Shown: in pieces, positions 51,031 through 58,867 of the stretch
How positions within the stretch are numbered: position 1 is the stretch's first letter
Layout: each line of letters starts with the position of its first letter
Notes under the pieces: generated by a model
The model's database searches: none
What the model was told of the DNA's origin: nothing
Seen by the model: the letters and a program-made list of their open reading frames with translations, nothing else
Made by a program: the position numbers and the translations under genes
Assembly (NCBI RefSeq): GCF_001644645.1
Contig: NZ_CP011390.1
Span: forward strand, 3,530,001 to 3,594,000
Origin: Flavisolibacter tropicus
Lineage (GTDB): Bacteria > Bacteroidota > Bacteroidia > Chitinophagales > Chitinophagaceae
Length of the DNA stretch: 64,000 nt
Reading direction: 5' to 3'

Positions 51031-51447
51031 TTAATTTTTTGTTTCTCGCAGAGGCGCAGAGAGCGCGGGGTTAAAATTATTTACTATTCTTTTAATACCG
51101 TTTTTCAACAATGCCTCGTTGAAGTTAATAATTAAGCCAACAGAAATATCAGTCAGCTTTAAATATGTTAGCAGCTGCTTGTGATGAACAGGCGCCAATA
51201 TCTCCACTGATTTTATTTCAATGATCACTCTGTTTTCTACAATCATATCTGCACGAAATCCAACTTCCATTTTAATGCCATCATAGAATACAGGAATGGG
51301 AACCAGCCTTTTCACATCCAATCCTCTTTTATTTAGGCAATGAGTCAAAACTTCTTCATAAACTGACTCAAGTAATCCCGGACCTAAATCGTTATGAAGT
51401 TTTATTGCTTCATCAATAATAATACCTGTAATATCATTTATTTCCAT
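51031..51447 (-). CDS. GxxExxY protein (PD-(D/E)XK-like)
   Basis: The protein has 138 residues from the ATG at 51447, giving the family's usual opening MEINDITGIIIDEAIKLHND. The name-giving motif is GPGLLESVYEEVL. A PD-(D/E)XK-like core follows: VGFRADMIVENRVIIEIKSV (Asp, then Glu-x-Lys), then HHKQLLTYLKLTDISVGLII. The last residues, ALSAPLRETKN, and the stop codon are encoded by the flanking repeat. The gene lies between inverted copies of the TTTCACGCAGAGGCGC repeat (51041-51070, 51514-51545) in the gap between paaZ and the hydratase gene. The family function is unknown; the nuclease-like fold fits a role in moving or maintaining the repeat, which is inference. Confidence 0.88.
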   Translation of the reverse strand: MEINDITGIIIDEAIKLHNDLGPGLLESVYEEVLTHCLNKRGLDVKRLVPIPVFYDGIKMEVGFRADMIVENRVIIEIKSVEILAPVHHKQLLTYLKLTDISVGLIINFNEALLKNGIKRIVNNFNPALSAPLRETKN

Positions 51448-51545
51448 AGGGAATGATTGCAATACATTAGTGAACAATCTTTCCAATAGAAGTTTCTTAG
51501 TACAATCCTTATCTCCTCCGCGTCTCAGCGCCCTCTGCGTGAAAC
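51041..51545. repeat. Inverted-repeat element carrying the GxxExxY gene (element K)
   Basis: The left end 51041-51070 reads GTTTCTCGCAGAGGCGCAGA plus GAGCGCGGGG. The right end, on the other strand from 51545, reads GTTTCACGCAGAGGGCGCTG plus AGACGCGGAGG. The two ends align with a few substitutions and one indel. The element is about 505 bp, starts 15 bp before the hydratase ATG and ends at the paaZ stop codon. Confidence 0.8.
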
Positions 51546-53590
51546 TATCCTTTCCTCTTAGCCACCATTGTTAAAATGGTGGCGATGCCGACGTGTTCGT
51601 TGGATTCGTCGAGCATTTCTACATACCACTTGACAATACCTTTGGGTATATCATTTTCGTCCTTAGGATCTTGGGGCAGTTTTTCCTTACAGGTAAAGCG
51701 GATATAGAGCTCGCTGCCGGGGTAGACTGGTTTGGTGAAGCGCAGTTCGTCAATGCCATAGTTCAACAAAACAGGGCCTAACTCACTACCATCAACAAAC
51801 AGGCCGGCCGCAGCGCTCATAATGAAATAGCCGTGAGCTACCTGGCGTTCAAACATGGTACCGGTGAAATCGGTATTGATCTTATGCGCATAGAAGTGGT
51901 CGCCGCTTAAATCAGCAAAGGAATCGATATCCGCAGATGTAATAATTCTTCTTTCAGTAATAAGCTGGTCACCAACCTGCAGGTCTTCAAAGTATTTGCG
52001 AAAAGGGTGTACACCATCGTGACGTCCCTTGGCATTTGCCTGGTAGGTTTGAGTGATCTCTGTAAGTGTAGTTGGAGAACCTTGCACGGCTACACGCTGC
52101 ATGTAGTGTTTTACACCACGCACACCGCCCATTTCTTCACCACCGCCTGCACGGCCTGGACCGCCATGAATGAGCATAGGCAATGGTGAACCATGACCTG
52201 TGCTTTCTTTGGCGCACTCCTGGTTCAATACCAATATACGGCCATGGTGGGTAGCAGCACCTACCACAAACTCTGTGGCTAATTTATCATTGGCTGTTAC
52301 TATAGAGCAGCAAAGTGAACCCTTCCCCTTTTTGGACAGTGCAATGGCATCATCAATATGAGAATACGGCATGATAGTGCTTACCGGACCAAAGCACTCA
52401 ATATCGTGCACGTTTTCACTTTTGAAAGGATTATTGTTAAGTAATAAAATTGGAGATATGAATGCCCCGCGACTGGCATCAGCATCAATTACTTCTACGC
52501 TATCTAATGAACCGTAAACGATCTGTGAAGTGGCCAGTAATTTTTGGATGTTTTCTTTTACACCATCGCGCTGCTCTTTACCTGCCAAGGCACCCATGCG
52601 CACTTTTTCATTTAGCGGATTACCAATAGTAGTTTGACCCAGTGCCTTACCTAAAGCAATGTAGGCGTCTTCAATCAAGTGCTCCGGCACAAAAATGCGG
52701 CGGACGGCTGTACACTTCTGTCCGGCTTTTACAGTAATCTCTTTACGCACTTCTTTAATAAAGATGTCCCACTCTGGCTTGTCTGGAGTTACGTCTTCAC
52801 CCAACACAATACAGTTTAATGAGTCGGCCTCCATATTGAACGGCACGCTTTGCTCCAGGATGTTGGGATGTCCTTTCAGCATCAGGCCTGTACTTTTGGA
52901 GCCCGTGAAAGTGACCACGTCTTGTGCGTTTACGTGATCTAATATATCGCCAGCGCTTCCGCAAAGCAGTTGCAATGCTCCTTCAGGTAAAATGCCAGAA
53001 GCAATGATCTCTTTCACTACGGCTTCGGTAAGATAGGAAGTGACTTGTGCCGGCTTTACTACAGCGGGTACTCCGGCCAACCAGTTAACAGCACATTTTT
53101 CCAGCATACCCCACACCGGGAAGTTATAGGCATTGATGTGAACGGCAACGCCTTCTTTTGGCACCAGTAGGTGATGGCCCATAAACGTACCGCCCTTACT
53201 TAAACCAATAGGATCGCCATCGGTACAATAAGGCAGGTCAGGAAATTTGCGGCGAAGTGAAGCATTGGCAAACAGGTTACCAATACCGCCTTCAATATCA
53301 ATCCAGCTATCGGCCCGTGTAGCACCGCTGCGATAGCTAAGCTGGTAGAATTTGTCTTTGCGCTCCATCAGGTACATGGCCAAGGCTTTAAGCATGCGGC
53401 CGCGTTCATGGAAAGTCAATTTGCGCAGGGCGGTATTACCTACTGTTCTGCCATACTCCAGTACACCGGCAAAGTCCAAACCTTTTGTGGTAGCATAAGC
53501 AATTGTGTCGCCTGTAACAGCATCATACAATGCCTGCCCGTCGCCATCGCCTGAAACCCAGGCTCCTTTGATGTAGTTCTCTAGTTTCAT
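51545..53590 (-). CDS. paaZ: Bifunctional PaaZ: oxepin-CoA hydrolase / semialdehyde dehydrogenase
   Basis: The protein has 681 residues. The N-terminal aldehyde dehydrogenase domain (about 1-510) has a catalytic Cys in KAGQKCTAVRRIFVPE and NFPVWGMLEKCAVNWLAGVP. The C-terminal MaoC-type hydratase (about 535-681) has FADLSGDHFYAHKINTDFTG and VAHGYFIMSAAAGLFVDG, the hot-dog active site with Asp and His. In phenylacetate degradation PaaZ opens the oxepin-CoA ring and oxidises the resulting semialdehyde. The enoyl-CoA hydratase gene downstream is a natural partner. Other paa genes are not in the window. It is cytoplasmic. Confidence 0.95.
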   Translation of the reverse strand: MKLENYIKGAWVSGDGDGQALYDAVTGDTIAYATTKGLDFAGVLEYGRTVGNTALRKLTFHERGRMLKALAMYLMERKDKFYQLSYRSGATRADSWIDIEGGIGNLFANASLRRKFPDLPYCTDGDPIGLSKGGTFMGHHLLVPKEGVAVHINAYNFPVWGMLEKCAVNWLAGVPAVVKPAQVTSYLTEAVVKEIIASGILPEGALQLLCGSAGDILDHVNAQDVVTFTGSKSTGLMLKGHPNILEQSVPFNMEADSLNCIVLGEDVTPDKPEWDIFIKEVRKEITVKAGQKCTAVRRIFVPEHLIEDAYIALGKALGQTTIGNPLNEKVRMGALAGKEQRDGVKENIQKLLATSQIVYGSLDSVEVIDADASRGAFISPILLLNNNPFKSENVHDIECFGPVSTIMPYSHIDDAIALSKKGKGSLCCSIVTANDKLATEFVVGAATHHGRILVLNQECAKESTGHGSPLPMLIHGGPGRAGGGEEMGGVRGVKHYMQRVAVQGSPTTLTEITQTYQANAKGRHDGVHPFRKYFEDLQVGDQLITERRIITSADIDSFADLSGDHFYAHKINTDFTGTMFERQVAHGYFIMSAAAGLFVDGSELGPVLLNYGIDELRFTKPVYPGSELYIRFTCKEKLPQDPKDENDIPKGIVKWYVEMLDESNEHVGIATILTMVAKRKG

Positions 53591-53712
53591 TATGTCTATA
53601 GTTACAATCGTTTGAAATGAAGGGAGTAAAGGTATTTGAAATTAGTATAGCTACGAGCCGTAAGCTATGAGCTGTGAGGAGGGAGCTGCGCACACCACCG
53701 GCCCCTAAAGAG

Positions 53713-54085
53713 GAGCGCTTCGCGCTTAGTTATTTCACGCAGAGGCGCAGAGACGCAGAGAAAAGGTTTCGCACAGAGGAAAGGAGAAAAGGAGGACCAC
53801 GGATTGGTGGGATTTAATTGGGATGAACAGGATTTAAAAGAATAAGAAATGCCTGTAAATAGAAAAGCACTCCACCAACGGAGTGCTTTTCTATTTTATT
53901 TTCTTCTTTCTTTATTGATTATTGAACATTTCCTCACTTCATCATTCTCCTTCCCTTGTCAACTTATCACCTTGTTAACCTGTCAACCCTTCTCCTCCCA
54001 ATCCTCCTCCATCCTAATAAATCCTAGTTCTACTTTCCCTCCGCGCCCCCGGCGCCTCTGCGCGACACCATATAGCGCGAAGCGC
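53713..54085. repeat. Gene-less inverted-repeat element with GxxExxY-type ends (element H)
   Basis: In the left end GCGCTTCGCGCT (53715-53726) is followed after 11 bp by CGCAGAGGCGC (53738-53748). The right end is the same pair inverted, AGCGCGAAGCGC (54074-54085) and GCGCCTCTGCG (54052-54062), again with exactly 11 bp between. A hairpin at 53858-53895 is central. The ends match those of element K, which holds the GxxExxY gene. Confidence 0.85.
53858..53895. terminator. AAAAGCACTCC-type bidirectional terminator
   Basis: A 16-bp perfect stem (AATAGAAAAGCACTCC/GGAGTGCTTTTCTATT) with a 6-nt loop sits at the centre of element H. The paaZ promoter must lie to its left, and a gene at 54112 ends to its right. 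Confidence 0.85.
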
Positions 54086-54111
54086 CCTTAGCGCCAGCTA
54101 GTGGAAACGCT

Positions 54112-54582
54112 TTACGAAACCGTAATACCAAACTGCCGCAGGTGATGCAGGGCGTGTTTGTATAACAATTGTACGTTCTGGGGGTAATTCAGATCGCCAA
54201 AGAAAGGATTTCGTGTTAGCTGGTGTGGTTTTTTTTCAAATGTCTTAAAGAAGAAGTCTATCTCTTCCTGCAGTTCAGAAAGGGCCAGCTCAATGCTTTT
54301 ATTTCGAACCGGTACAGGCACTTCCGGCATCAATGGATTGAGAGTATTTTCTTTAAAAGGTTTATCGCTGGCTAAAAAATCCTGCATTTTAGGCACATTG
54401 CCTGGAGGAGTAATGATCTCTGTATATTCGGTTTTACCGGAGGCCATCCGCACGGAATCGCTGAAATGTTCAATCATTTGCTGCAATGTCATTTTGCCCC
54501 AGGCAGGTAGTGTATCAGAAGGAATTTGTTTCAACAAGGAAACAAATTGTGATTGCAAAAAGACTTCTTTTCCATTTTCCAT
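54112..54582 (-). CDS. DinB-like DUF1569 domain protein
   Basis: The protein has 156 residues in a four-helix DinB/DUF1569-type bundle. The metal-binding His pattern is visible: WGKMTLQQMIEHFSDSVRMA (first His) and LLYKHALHHLRQFG (second cluster). NPFFGDLNYPQNV lies before the last helix. Members may be metal-dependent transferases using mycothiol or bacillithiol analogues. It is cytoplasmic and divergent from the MG2/plug gene across an inverted repeat (54601-54654). Confidence 0.8.
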   Translation of the reverse strand: MENGKEVFLQSQFVSLLKQIPSDTLPAWGKMTLQQMIEHFSDSVRMASGKTEYTEIITPPGNVPKMQDFLASDKPFKENTLNPLMPEVPVPVRNKSIELALSELQEEIDFFFKTFEKKPHQLTRNPFFGDLNYPQNVQLLYKHALHHLRQFGITVS

Positions 54583-54600
54583 ACCGCCAAATTAATAAAA

Positions 54601-54654
54601 CCCATCGGAGTAAAATGATTATGATAGTCTTAACTCATCACCCATTCCGATGGG
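54601..54654. promoter_or_regulatory. Inverted repeat in divergent promoter region
   Basis: CCCATCGGA (54601-54609) and TCCGATGGG (54646-54654) are perfect 9-bp arms separated by 36 bp. They are between the two divergent starts (54582 and 54681). They could be paired operator halves for a dimer or looped regulator, or an mRNA structure. Confidence 0.4.
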
Positions 54655-54680
54655 GGTGAAAAAATCAGTAATTTTTCCCA

Positions 54681-57071
54681 ATGAAACTAACCAAAAACCT
54701 ACTGCCTTTTTTGGTATTGGGACTTTTTTACTCCTTGCCCGCTGCTTCTCAAAAATTGATTGAAACACTTGATACCTACAACACCTCCTTTGTTCAGGAA
54801 AAAATGTATGTACACTTTGACAAGCCTGTTTATAGTAGCGGTGAAACCATATGGTTCAAAGCCTATCTATTGAACAGCAACTCTTCCTTATCCACTAGCA
54901 CCAATTTTTATGCGGAGTTATTAAATGAAGAAGGAACGGTTGTTGAACGCAAGGTGTATCCCATTTTTGAATCCAGCGCTACAGGCAGTTTCGACATTCC
55001 CCAACAGACAAAAAGCAACCATCTCCTTTTTCGAGCTTATACAACCTGGATGCTGAATTTTGATACTGCATTTTTGTTCACAAAACCAATCAACATCCTT
55101 CATCCGGTACCACAGGCAAAAGAAATACAACAAACAACAACGCAGCTTCGCTTTTTTCCAGAAGGTGGTAATTGGGTAACCGGATTGCCCGCAGTACTTG
55201 CCTTTAAAGCAACAGATAACAACGGCCTGCCAAAAACCATTAGTGGCGTTATTAAAAATACTGCAGGTAAAGTCATTACGGCTTTTAACAGTATGCATGA
55301 TGGCATGGGGAAAGTAAGCCTGGATCCTTTACCCAATGATGCCTATTACGCCGAATGGAAAGATGAAAACAACCAGGTTCAAAAAACAACATTACCAGCG
55401 CAAGAGAAAACAGGCCTGGCGCTGGTAATAACGCCAACCGCTAGCCATATAGGCTTTACACTTACCCGAACAGAAGGAGAGCAATTAAAGAAGGTACAGG
55501 TAGTAGCCCAGATGTTTAACCAGGTTGCGTACCGAGCGAATATCAACTTTAAGGAAAGCCAGGTAAGTGGCGCCATTCCTGTGAATAAGTTGGTATCGGG
55601 CATACTGCAATTAACGGTGTTTGATTCGGATTGGAAACCATTGGCTGAGCGGATTGTTTTTATTAACAAGAATGATTTCGAGTTTTCGTCAGCTGTTAAC
55701 CTTCTGGACAAGAACCTGGGTAAGCGTGGAAAAAACAGTATCGAGATTGAGGTTCCTGATACATTGAAAACCAACCTCTCCCTTTCCATTACCGATGCCG
55801 GGCTACTAGCAGGGAACATGGAAGAGAACATTATTTCCCAATTAATGCTTACCTCAGATTTAAGAGGATATATACATGACCCTGCCTACTATTTCTCTTC
55901 TTCGGCCGATTCTGTAAGAGAGCATCTTGATCTTGTTATGCTCACCAACGGCTGGCGAAGGTATAATTGGGAACAACTGGCACAGGGTATATTGCCCACC
56001 ATTAAATTCCCAAGGGAAAATCACCTAAGCCTGCAAGGCAATATTTATGGTGTTGATGGAAGTAAGATTTCTGATATGACCCAGTTGAATCTTTTTATAC
56101 AGGCAAAGGATTCGTCTCACCAGTTTTTAATAGCACCTGTAGATAAGACAGGACGCTTTGCAGTGAATGGTCTTCTGTTTTTTGATACTGTAAAGGTTTT
56201 CTACCAGTTTAATAAGGATGCCCGCCTTGATCGGAAAGCCACCGTAAAATTTGATCCGAACACGTTTAGAAAAGATATAGAAGTGCCATGGAATCCTTCT
56301 TTCCGTTTTTTCAATAACTCCATTTATTCAACAGAAAGAAATCAATTTTTTGCCGTCAAGCAAAACGAAGTGCTCCCCTTGTACGATAAGAAAGTGAAGA
56401 CCTTAAAAGAAGTGGTTGTTAAAACGAAAGTAAAGAGCAGAGAAGAAGAGTTAGAAAAACGCTATGCATCCGGATTATTTCAAACAGGACATGCACGCAG
56501 CTTTAATATAGTAGACGATCCCTTTGCTATTAGCTCTATGAACGTATTGAATTATTTACAAAGTAGGGTAGCAGGCTTATTGATTTCTTTCAGTGGCGGC
56601 AGCTATACGGTAACCAGAAGAGGAGATGCGCCAGCTTTATTTATAGACGAAATGCAGGTGGATATGGATCAATTAGCTTCCCTACCCATGAGCGATGTTG
56701 CCTATGTAAAAGTGATCGACCCACCCTTTATTGGTGCAATGGGCAACGGTCCGGGTGGTGCCATTTCTGTATATACCCGAAGAGGAGGGGATGCTAAGTC
56801 TACTGCGAAAGGACTGGAGCAACGTTTACTAACCGGATATAATATGCTAAAGCAGTTTTATTCTCCTGACTACGCCACATTTAACCCCTTACATGAAATA
56901 GAGGATGTGCGCAGCACGCTTTATTGGGCACCTTATATCTTAACGGATAAAACGAACAAAAAAATAAAGATTGAGTTTTACAACAATGATGTATCTCAAT
57001 CTTTACGTATTGTTTTAGAAGGTCTAAATGAAATCGGACAAGTAACAAGAGTGGAAAAGGTTATTCAGTAA
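54681..57071 (+). CDS. Secreted MG2-domain protein with C-terminal TonB plug-like domain
   Basis: The protein has 796 residues. A signal peptide (MKLTKNLLPFLVLGLFYSLP) is followed by a macroglobulin MG2-type domain: KMYVHFDKPVYSSGETIWFK and LFRAYTTWMLNFDTAF. Further beta-sandwich domains fill about 150-560. At the end (about 610-720) is a plug-like domain: LNYLQSRVAGLLISFSGGSY, PALFIDEMQVDMDQLASLPM and GNGPGGAISVYTRRG, matching a TonB plug but lacking the outer-membrane barrel. Such proteins are common in Bacteroidota, with unknown roles in the envelope. A hairpin overlaps its stop. Confidence 0.85.
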   Translation: MKLTKNLLPFLVLGLFYSLPAASQKLIETLDTYNTSFVQEKMYVHFDKPVYSSGETIWFKAYLLNSNSSLSTSTNFYAELLNEEGTVVERKVYPIFESSATGSFDIPQQTKSNHLLFRAYTTWMLNFDTAFLFTKPINILHPVPQAKEIQQTTTQLRFFPEGGNWVTGLPAVLAFKATDNNGLPKTISGVIKNTAGKVITAFNSMHDGMGKVSLDPLPNDAYYAEWKDENNQVQKTTLPAQEKTGLALVITPTASHIGFTLTRTEGEQLKKVQVVAQMFNQVAYRANINFKESQVSGAIPVNKLVSGILQLTVFDSDWKPLAERIVFINKNDFEFSSAVNLLDKNLGKRGKNSIEIEVPDTLKTNLSLSITDAGLLAGNMEENIISQLMLTSDLRGYIHDPAYYFSSSADSVREHLDLVMLTNGWRRYNWEQLAQGILPTIKFPRENHLSLQGNIYGVDGSKISDMTQLNLFIQAKDSSHQFLIAPVDKTGRFAVNGLLFFDTVKVFYQFNKDARLDRKATVKFDPNTFRKDIEVPWNPSFRFFNNSIYSTERNQFFAVKQNEVLPLYDKKVKTLKEVVVKTKVKSREEELEKRYASGLFQTGHARSFNIVDDPFAISSMNVLNYLQSRVAGLLISFSGGSYTVTRRGDAPALFIDEMQVDMDQLASLPMSDVAYVKVIDPPFIGAMGNGPGGAISVYTRRGGDAKSTAKGLEQRLLTGYNMLKQFYSPDYATFNPLHEIEDVRSTLYWAPYILTDKTNKKIKIEFYNNDVSQSLRIVLEGLNEIGQVTRVEKVIQ

Positions 57072-57079
57072 CCTTTTCC
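57053..57079. terminator. Terminator hairpin overlapping the stop codon
   Basis: An 11-bp perfect stem (GGAAAAGGTTA/TAACCTTTTCC) with a 5-nt loop contains the TAA stop of the MG2 gene in its right arm. It lies between the convergent MG2 and adk genes. Confidence 0.7.
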
Positions 57080-57083
57080 GCGA

Positions 57084-57662
57084 TTACTTTAATTCACCCT
57101 CTATGTGATTACTTAACGCTTGGAAGATATCGTCAACAGAACCTTCACCTTTTATTACTTCCAGCTTTCCTTGCTGCTTGTAATGATCGGCAACGGGTTC
57201 TGTTTCATTTTTATATACTGTATAGCGTTTGCGGATAACGCTTTCATCGGTATCATCGCTACGGCCAGAGGTTTCACCTCTTAACAAAAGGCGCTTCACC
57301 AGTTCTTCTTCTGTTACTTCCAGGGCCAATACTTTATTGATAGCTGTTTTGCGCAAGGCCAACAACTTGTCCAACGCTTCGGCCTGAGCCACAGTACGGG
57401 GAAAGCCATCAAATAAAAAACCTTTGGCTTCAGGATGTTTTTCCAGGCAAGAATCGATCATGCCCACTACCACTTCATCAGGTACTAACTGGCCTTTGTC
57501 CATCAGGTTTTTAGCTTCTAAACCCAATGGTGTTTTATCGGCTATTTCCTGGCGAAGTAAGTTGCCGGTAGAAAGATGAATCAACCCAAACTTCTCAACG
57601 ATTTTTTCTGATTGCGTTCCTTTTCCACTGCCCGGAGGGCCAAAGAGAATAATATTTAACAT
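57084..57662 (-). CDS. adk: Adenylate kinase
   Basis: The enzyme has 192 residues from the ATG at 57662, interconverting ATP + AMP and 2 ADP in the cytoplasm. The P-loop is FGPPGSGKGTQSEK and the AMP-site segment HLSTGNLLRQEI. FLFDGFPRTVAQAEAL and the short lid LLLRGETSGRSDDTDESVI also identify the family; the lid is the short, non-zinc form. The upstream in-frame residues to 57689 are not needed. The length is typical of Bacteroidota. It is a single gene, followed upstream by a repeat array. Confidence 0.96.
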   Translation of the reverse strand: MLNIILFGPPGSGKGTQSEKIVEKFGLIHLSTGNLLRQEIADKTPLGLEAKNLMDKGQLVPDEVVVGMIDSCLEKHPEAKGFLFDGFPRTVAQAEALDKLLALRKTAINKVLALEVTEEELVKRLLLRGETSGRSDDTDESVIRKRYTVYKNETEPVADHYKQQGKLEVIKGEGSVDDIFQALSNHIEGELK

Positions 57663-57716
57663 AATTGCTTGCTGAACCTTAAGTGACAAATATAGTTTAA
57701 AAACAAACAGGAAGGT

Positions 57717-58232
57717 GGGGGAAGCTGTGAGTGAAAGCTGCGAGCTATGAGCTATGAGCTGCGAGAAGAGAAGAGAGTTGTGAGCTACGAGGAAGGAAAA
57801 TCGTTAGTTTTAAGAAAACCAAAACAACTGTATGAAAAATTTCAAACAATTAAAAATTTGGCAGAAGGGATTTGAGATTGCAACAAAGATGTACTTGCTT
57901 ACTGACCATTTCCCCGAACATGAAAAATTCGGTTTGTCATCCCAGCTAACAAGAGCTGCCGTATCCATTCCTTCTAATATTGCGGAAGGAAGTAGCAGAA
58001 GCAGCCAAAAAGACTATGTGCAGTTTATTGAAATAGCTCTAGGCTCTTGTTTTGAAGCAGAAACGCAATTGCTTATTGCTGATCAAGTGAAATTGGGAAA
58101 TAAAGATTTAAAGAGTGAAATGTTTACTCTTTTGGATGAAGAGCAGAAGATGATCATGAGTTTTATTAAACATATCAAAAGCTAGTATCTCGTAGCTCAA
58201 AGCTCATGGCTCGCAGCTCGTAATCCGTAGCT
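57717..58232. repeat. Inverted-repeat element carrying the four-helix-bundle gene (element L)
   Basis: The left array (57717-57791) is made of GAGCTATGAG-type decamers and ends in GAGCTACGAG (57782-57791). The right array (58189-58232) starts with the exact complement CTCGTAGCTC (58189-58198), then CAAAGCTCATGGCTCGCAGC. The inverted arrays frame a single gene. The right array begins 4 bp past its stop codon. Confidence 0.82.
57832..58185 (+). CDS. Four-helix-bundle protein (23S rRNA intervening-sequence/S23 family)
   Basis: The protein has 117 residues, a left-handed four-helix bundle. Family motifs are LKIWQKGFEIATKMYLLTDH, FPEHEKFGLSSQLTRAAVSI, PSNIAEGSSRSSQKDYVQFI and EIALGSCFEAETQLLIA. 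In other bacteria relatives are encoded inside 23S rRNA intervening sequences, and a distant relative is the Avd protein of diversity-generating retroelements; these proteins bind nucleic acid. Here there is no rRNA and no reverse transcriptase nearby. The gene sits between inverted GAGCTACGAG arrays (element L), which occur elsewhere without a gene. I infer a role in that repeat's spread or upkeep. Confidence 0.88.
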   Translation: MKNFKQLKIWQKGFEIATKMYLLTDHFPEHEKFGLSSQLTRAAVSIPSNIAEGSSRSSQKDYVQFIEIALGSCFEAETQLLIADQVKLGNKDLKSEMFTLLDEEQKMIMSFIKHIKS

Positions 58233-58298
58233 TTGTCACTTTCCTTTAACAAACTATACCCTCACAGGTTTCGTAGATTTGATATAAGACATTTGCAT

Positions 58299-58856
58299 AT
58301 GAAACATGGATTTTTGCTACTGGCTATGGCATTTAGCCTGCTCTCCTGCACGTATTCGCAATCCACTAAAAAAACAGCTATGGATACCAACGATAAAAAG
58401 AACCCGGTATACTCTAACTCTGATAGCGGTAAAGTCAATCTAACGGACGCTGAATGGAAAAAGATCTTACCGGAAAATGTTTACTACATTGCCCGGCAGA
58501 AAGGAACCGAAAGCCCCTGGAGCAGCAAATACGAAGATTCCAAAGAAGTGGGTACCTACTACTGTGCTGCCTGTGGCAACGCCTTATTTAAGAGCGATAC
58601 CAAATTTGAAAGCGGCTGCGGCTGGCCTTCATTCTATCAGCCAATCAGCAAAGGCAGTATTATTTATCAACCCGACCACTCACACGGCATGGACCGCACC
58701 GAAGTACAATGTGGCCGCTGTAAAGCGCACTTGGGCCATGTATTTGACGACGGCCCACCACCCACCGGCTTGCGCTATTGCATCAATGGTGTGATTCTGG
58801 ATTTTAAGAAAGCCCAAGAAGCGGAAGAAAAATACAAGAAAGACACTAAGCAATAG
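58299..58856 (+). CDS. msrB: Peptide-methionine (R)-S-oxide reductase lipoprotein
   Basis: The protein has 185 residues from the ATG at 58299; the longer frame upstream lacks a signal. The lipoprotein leader is HGFLLLAMAFSLLSC (lipid Cys18 or so). The MsrB domain has the zinc Cys pairs in YYCAACGNALF and CGRCKAHLGHVF, CGWPSF in the substrate pocket, and the catalytic Cys in RYCINGVIL. It repairs oxidised methionine in periplasmic or surface proteins. It is probably transcribed alone; the four-helix-bundle element lies upstream. Confidence 0.94.
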   Translation: MKHGFLLLAMAFSLLSCTYSQSTKKTAMDTNDKKNPVYSNSDSGKVNLTDAEWKKILPENVYYIARQKGTESPWSSKYEDSKEVGTYYCAACGNALFKSDTKFESGCGWPSFYQPISKGSIIYQPDHSHGMDRTEVQCGRCKAHLGHVFDDGPPPTGLRYCINGVILDFKKAQEAEEKYKKDTKQ

Positions 58857-58867
58857 GAATATCAGAA

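Larger units (their letters stand above)
53591..54111. other. 521-bp intergenic region carrying element H
   Basis: GAGCCGTAAGCTATGAGCTG words (53655-53680) are followed by an inverted-repeat element (53713-54085) with a central AAAAGCACTCC hairpin. CAACTTATCACCTTGTTAAC, CCTAATAAATCCTAGTTC and TTATTGATTATTGAACATTT words fill the right half. No gene is seen. Confidence 0.75.

Noticed and set aside
57832..58185. Avd protein of a diversity-generating retroelement
   Set aside because: No reverse transcriptase and no template/variable repeat pair is visible in the window.
57717..58232. Intervening sequence inside a 23S rRNA gene
   Set aside because: The flanks are adk and msrB; no rRNA-like sequence was seen.
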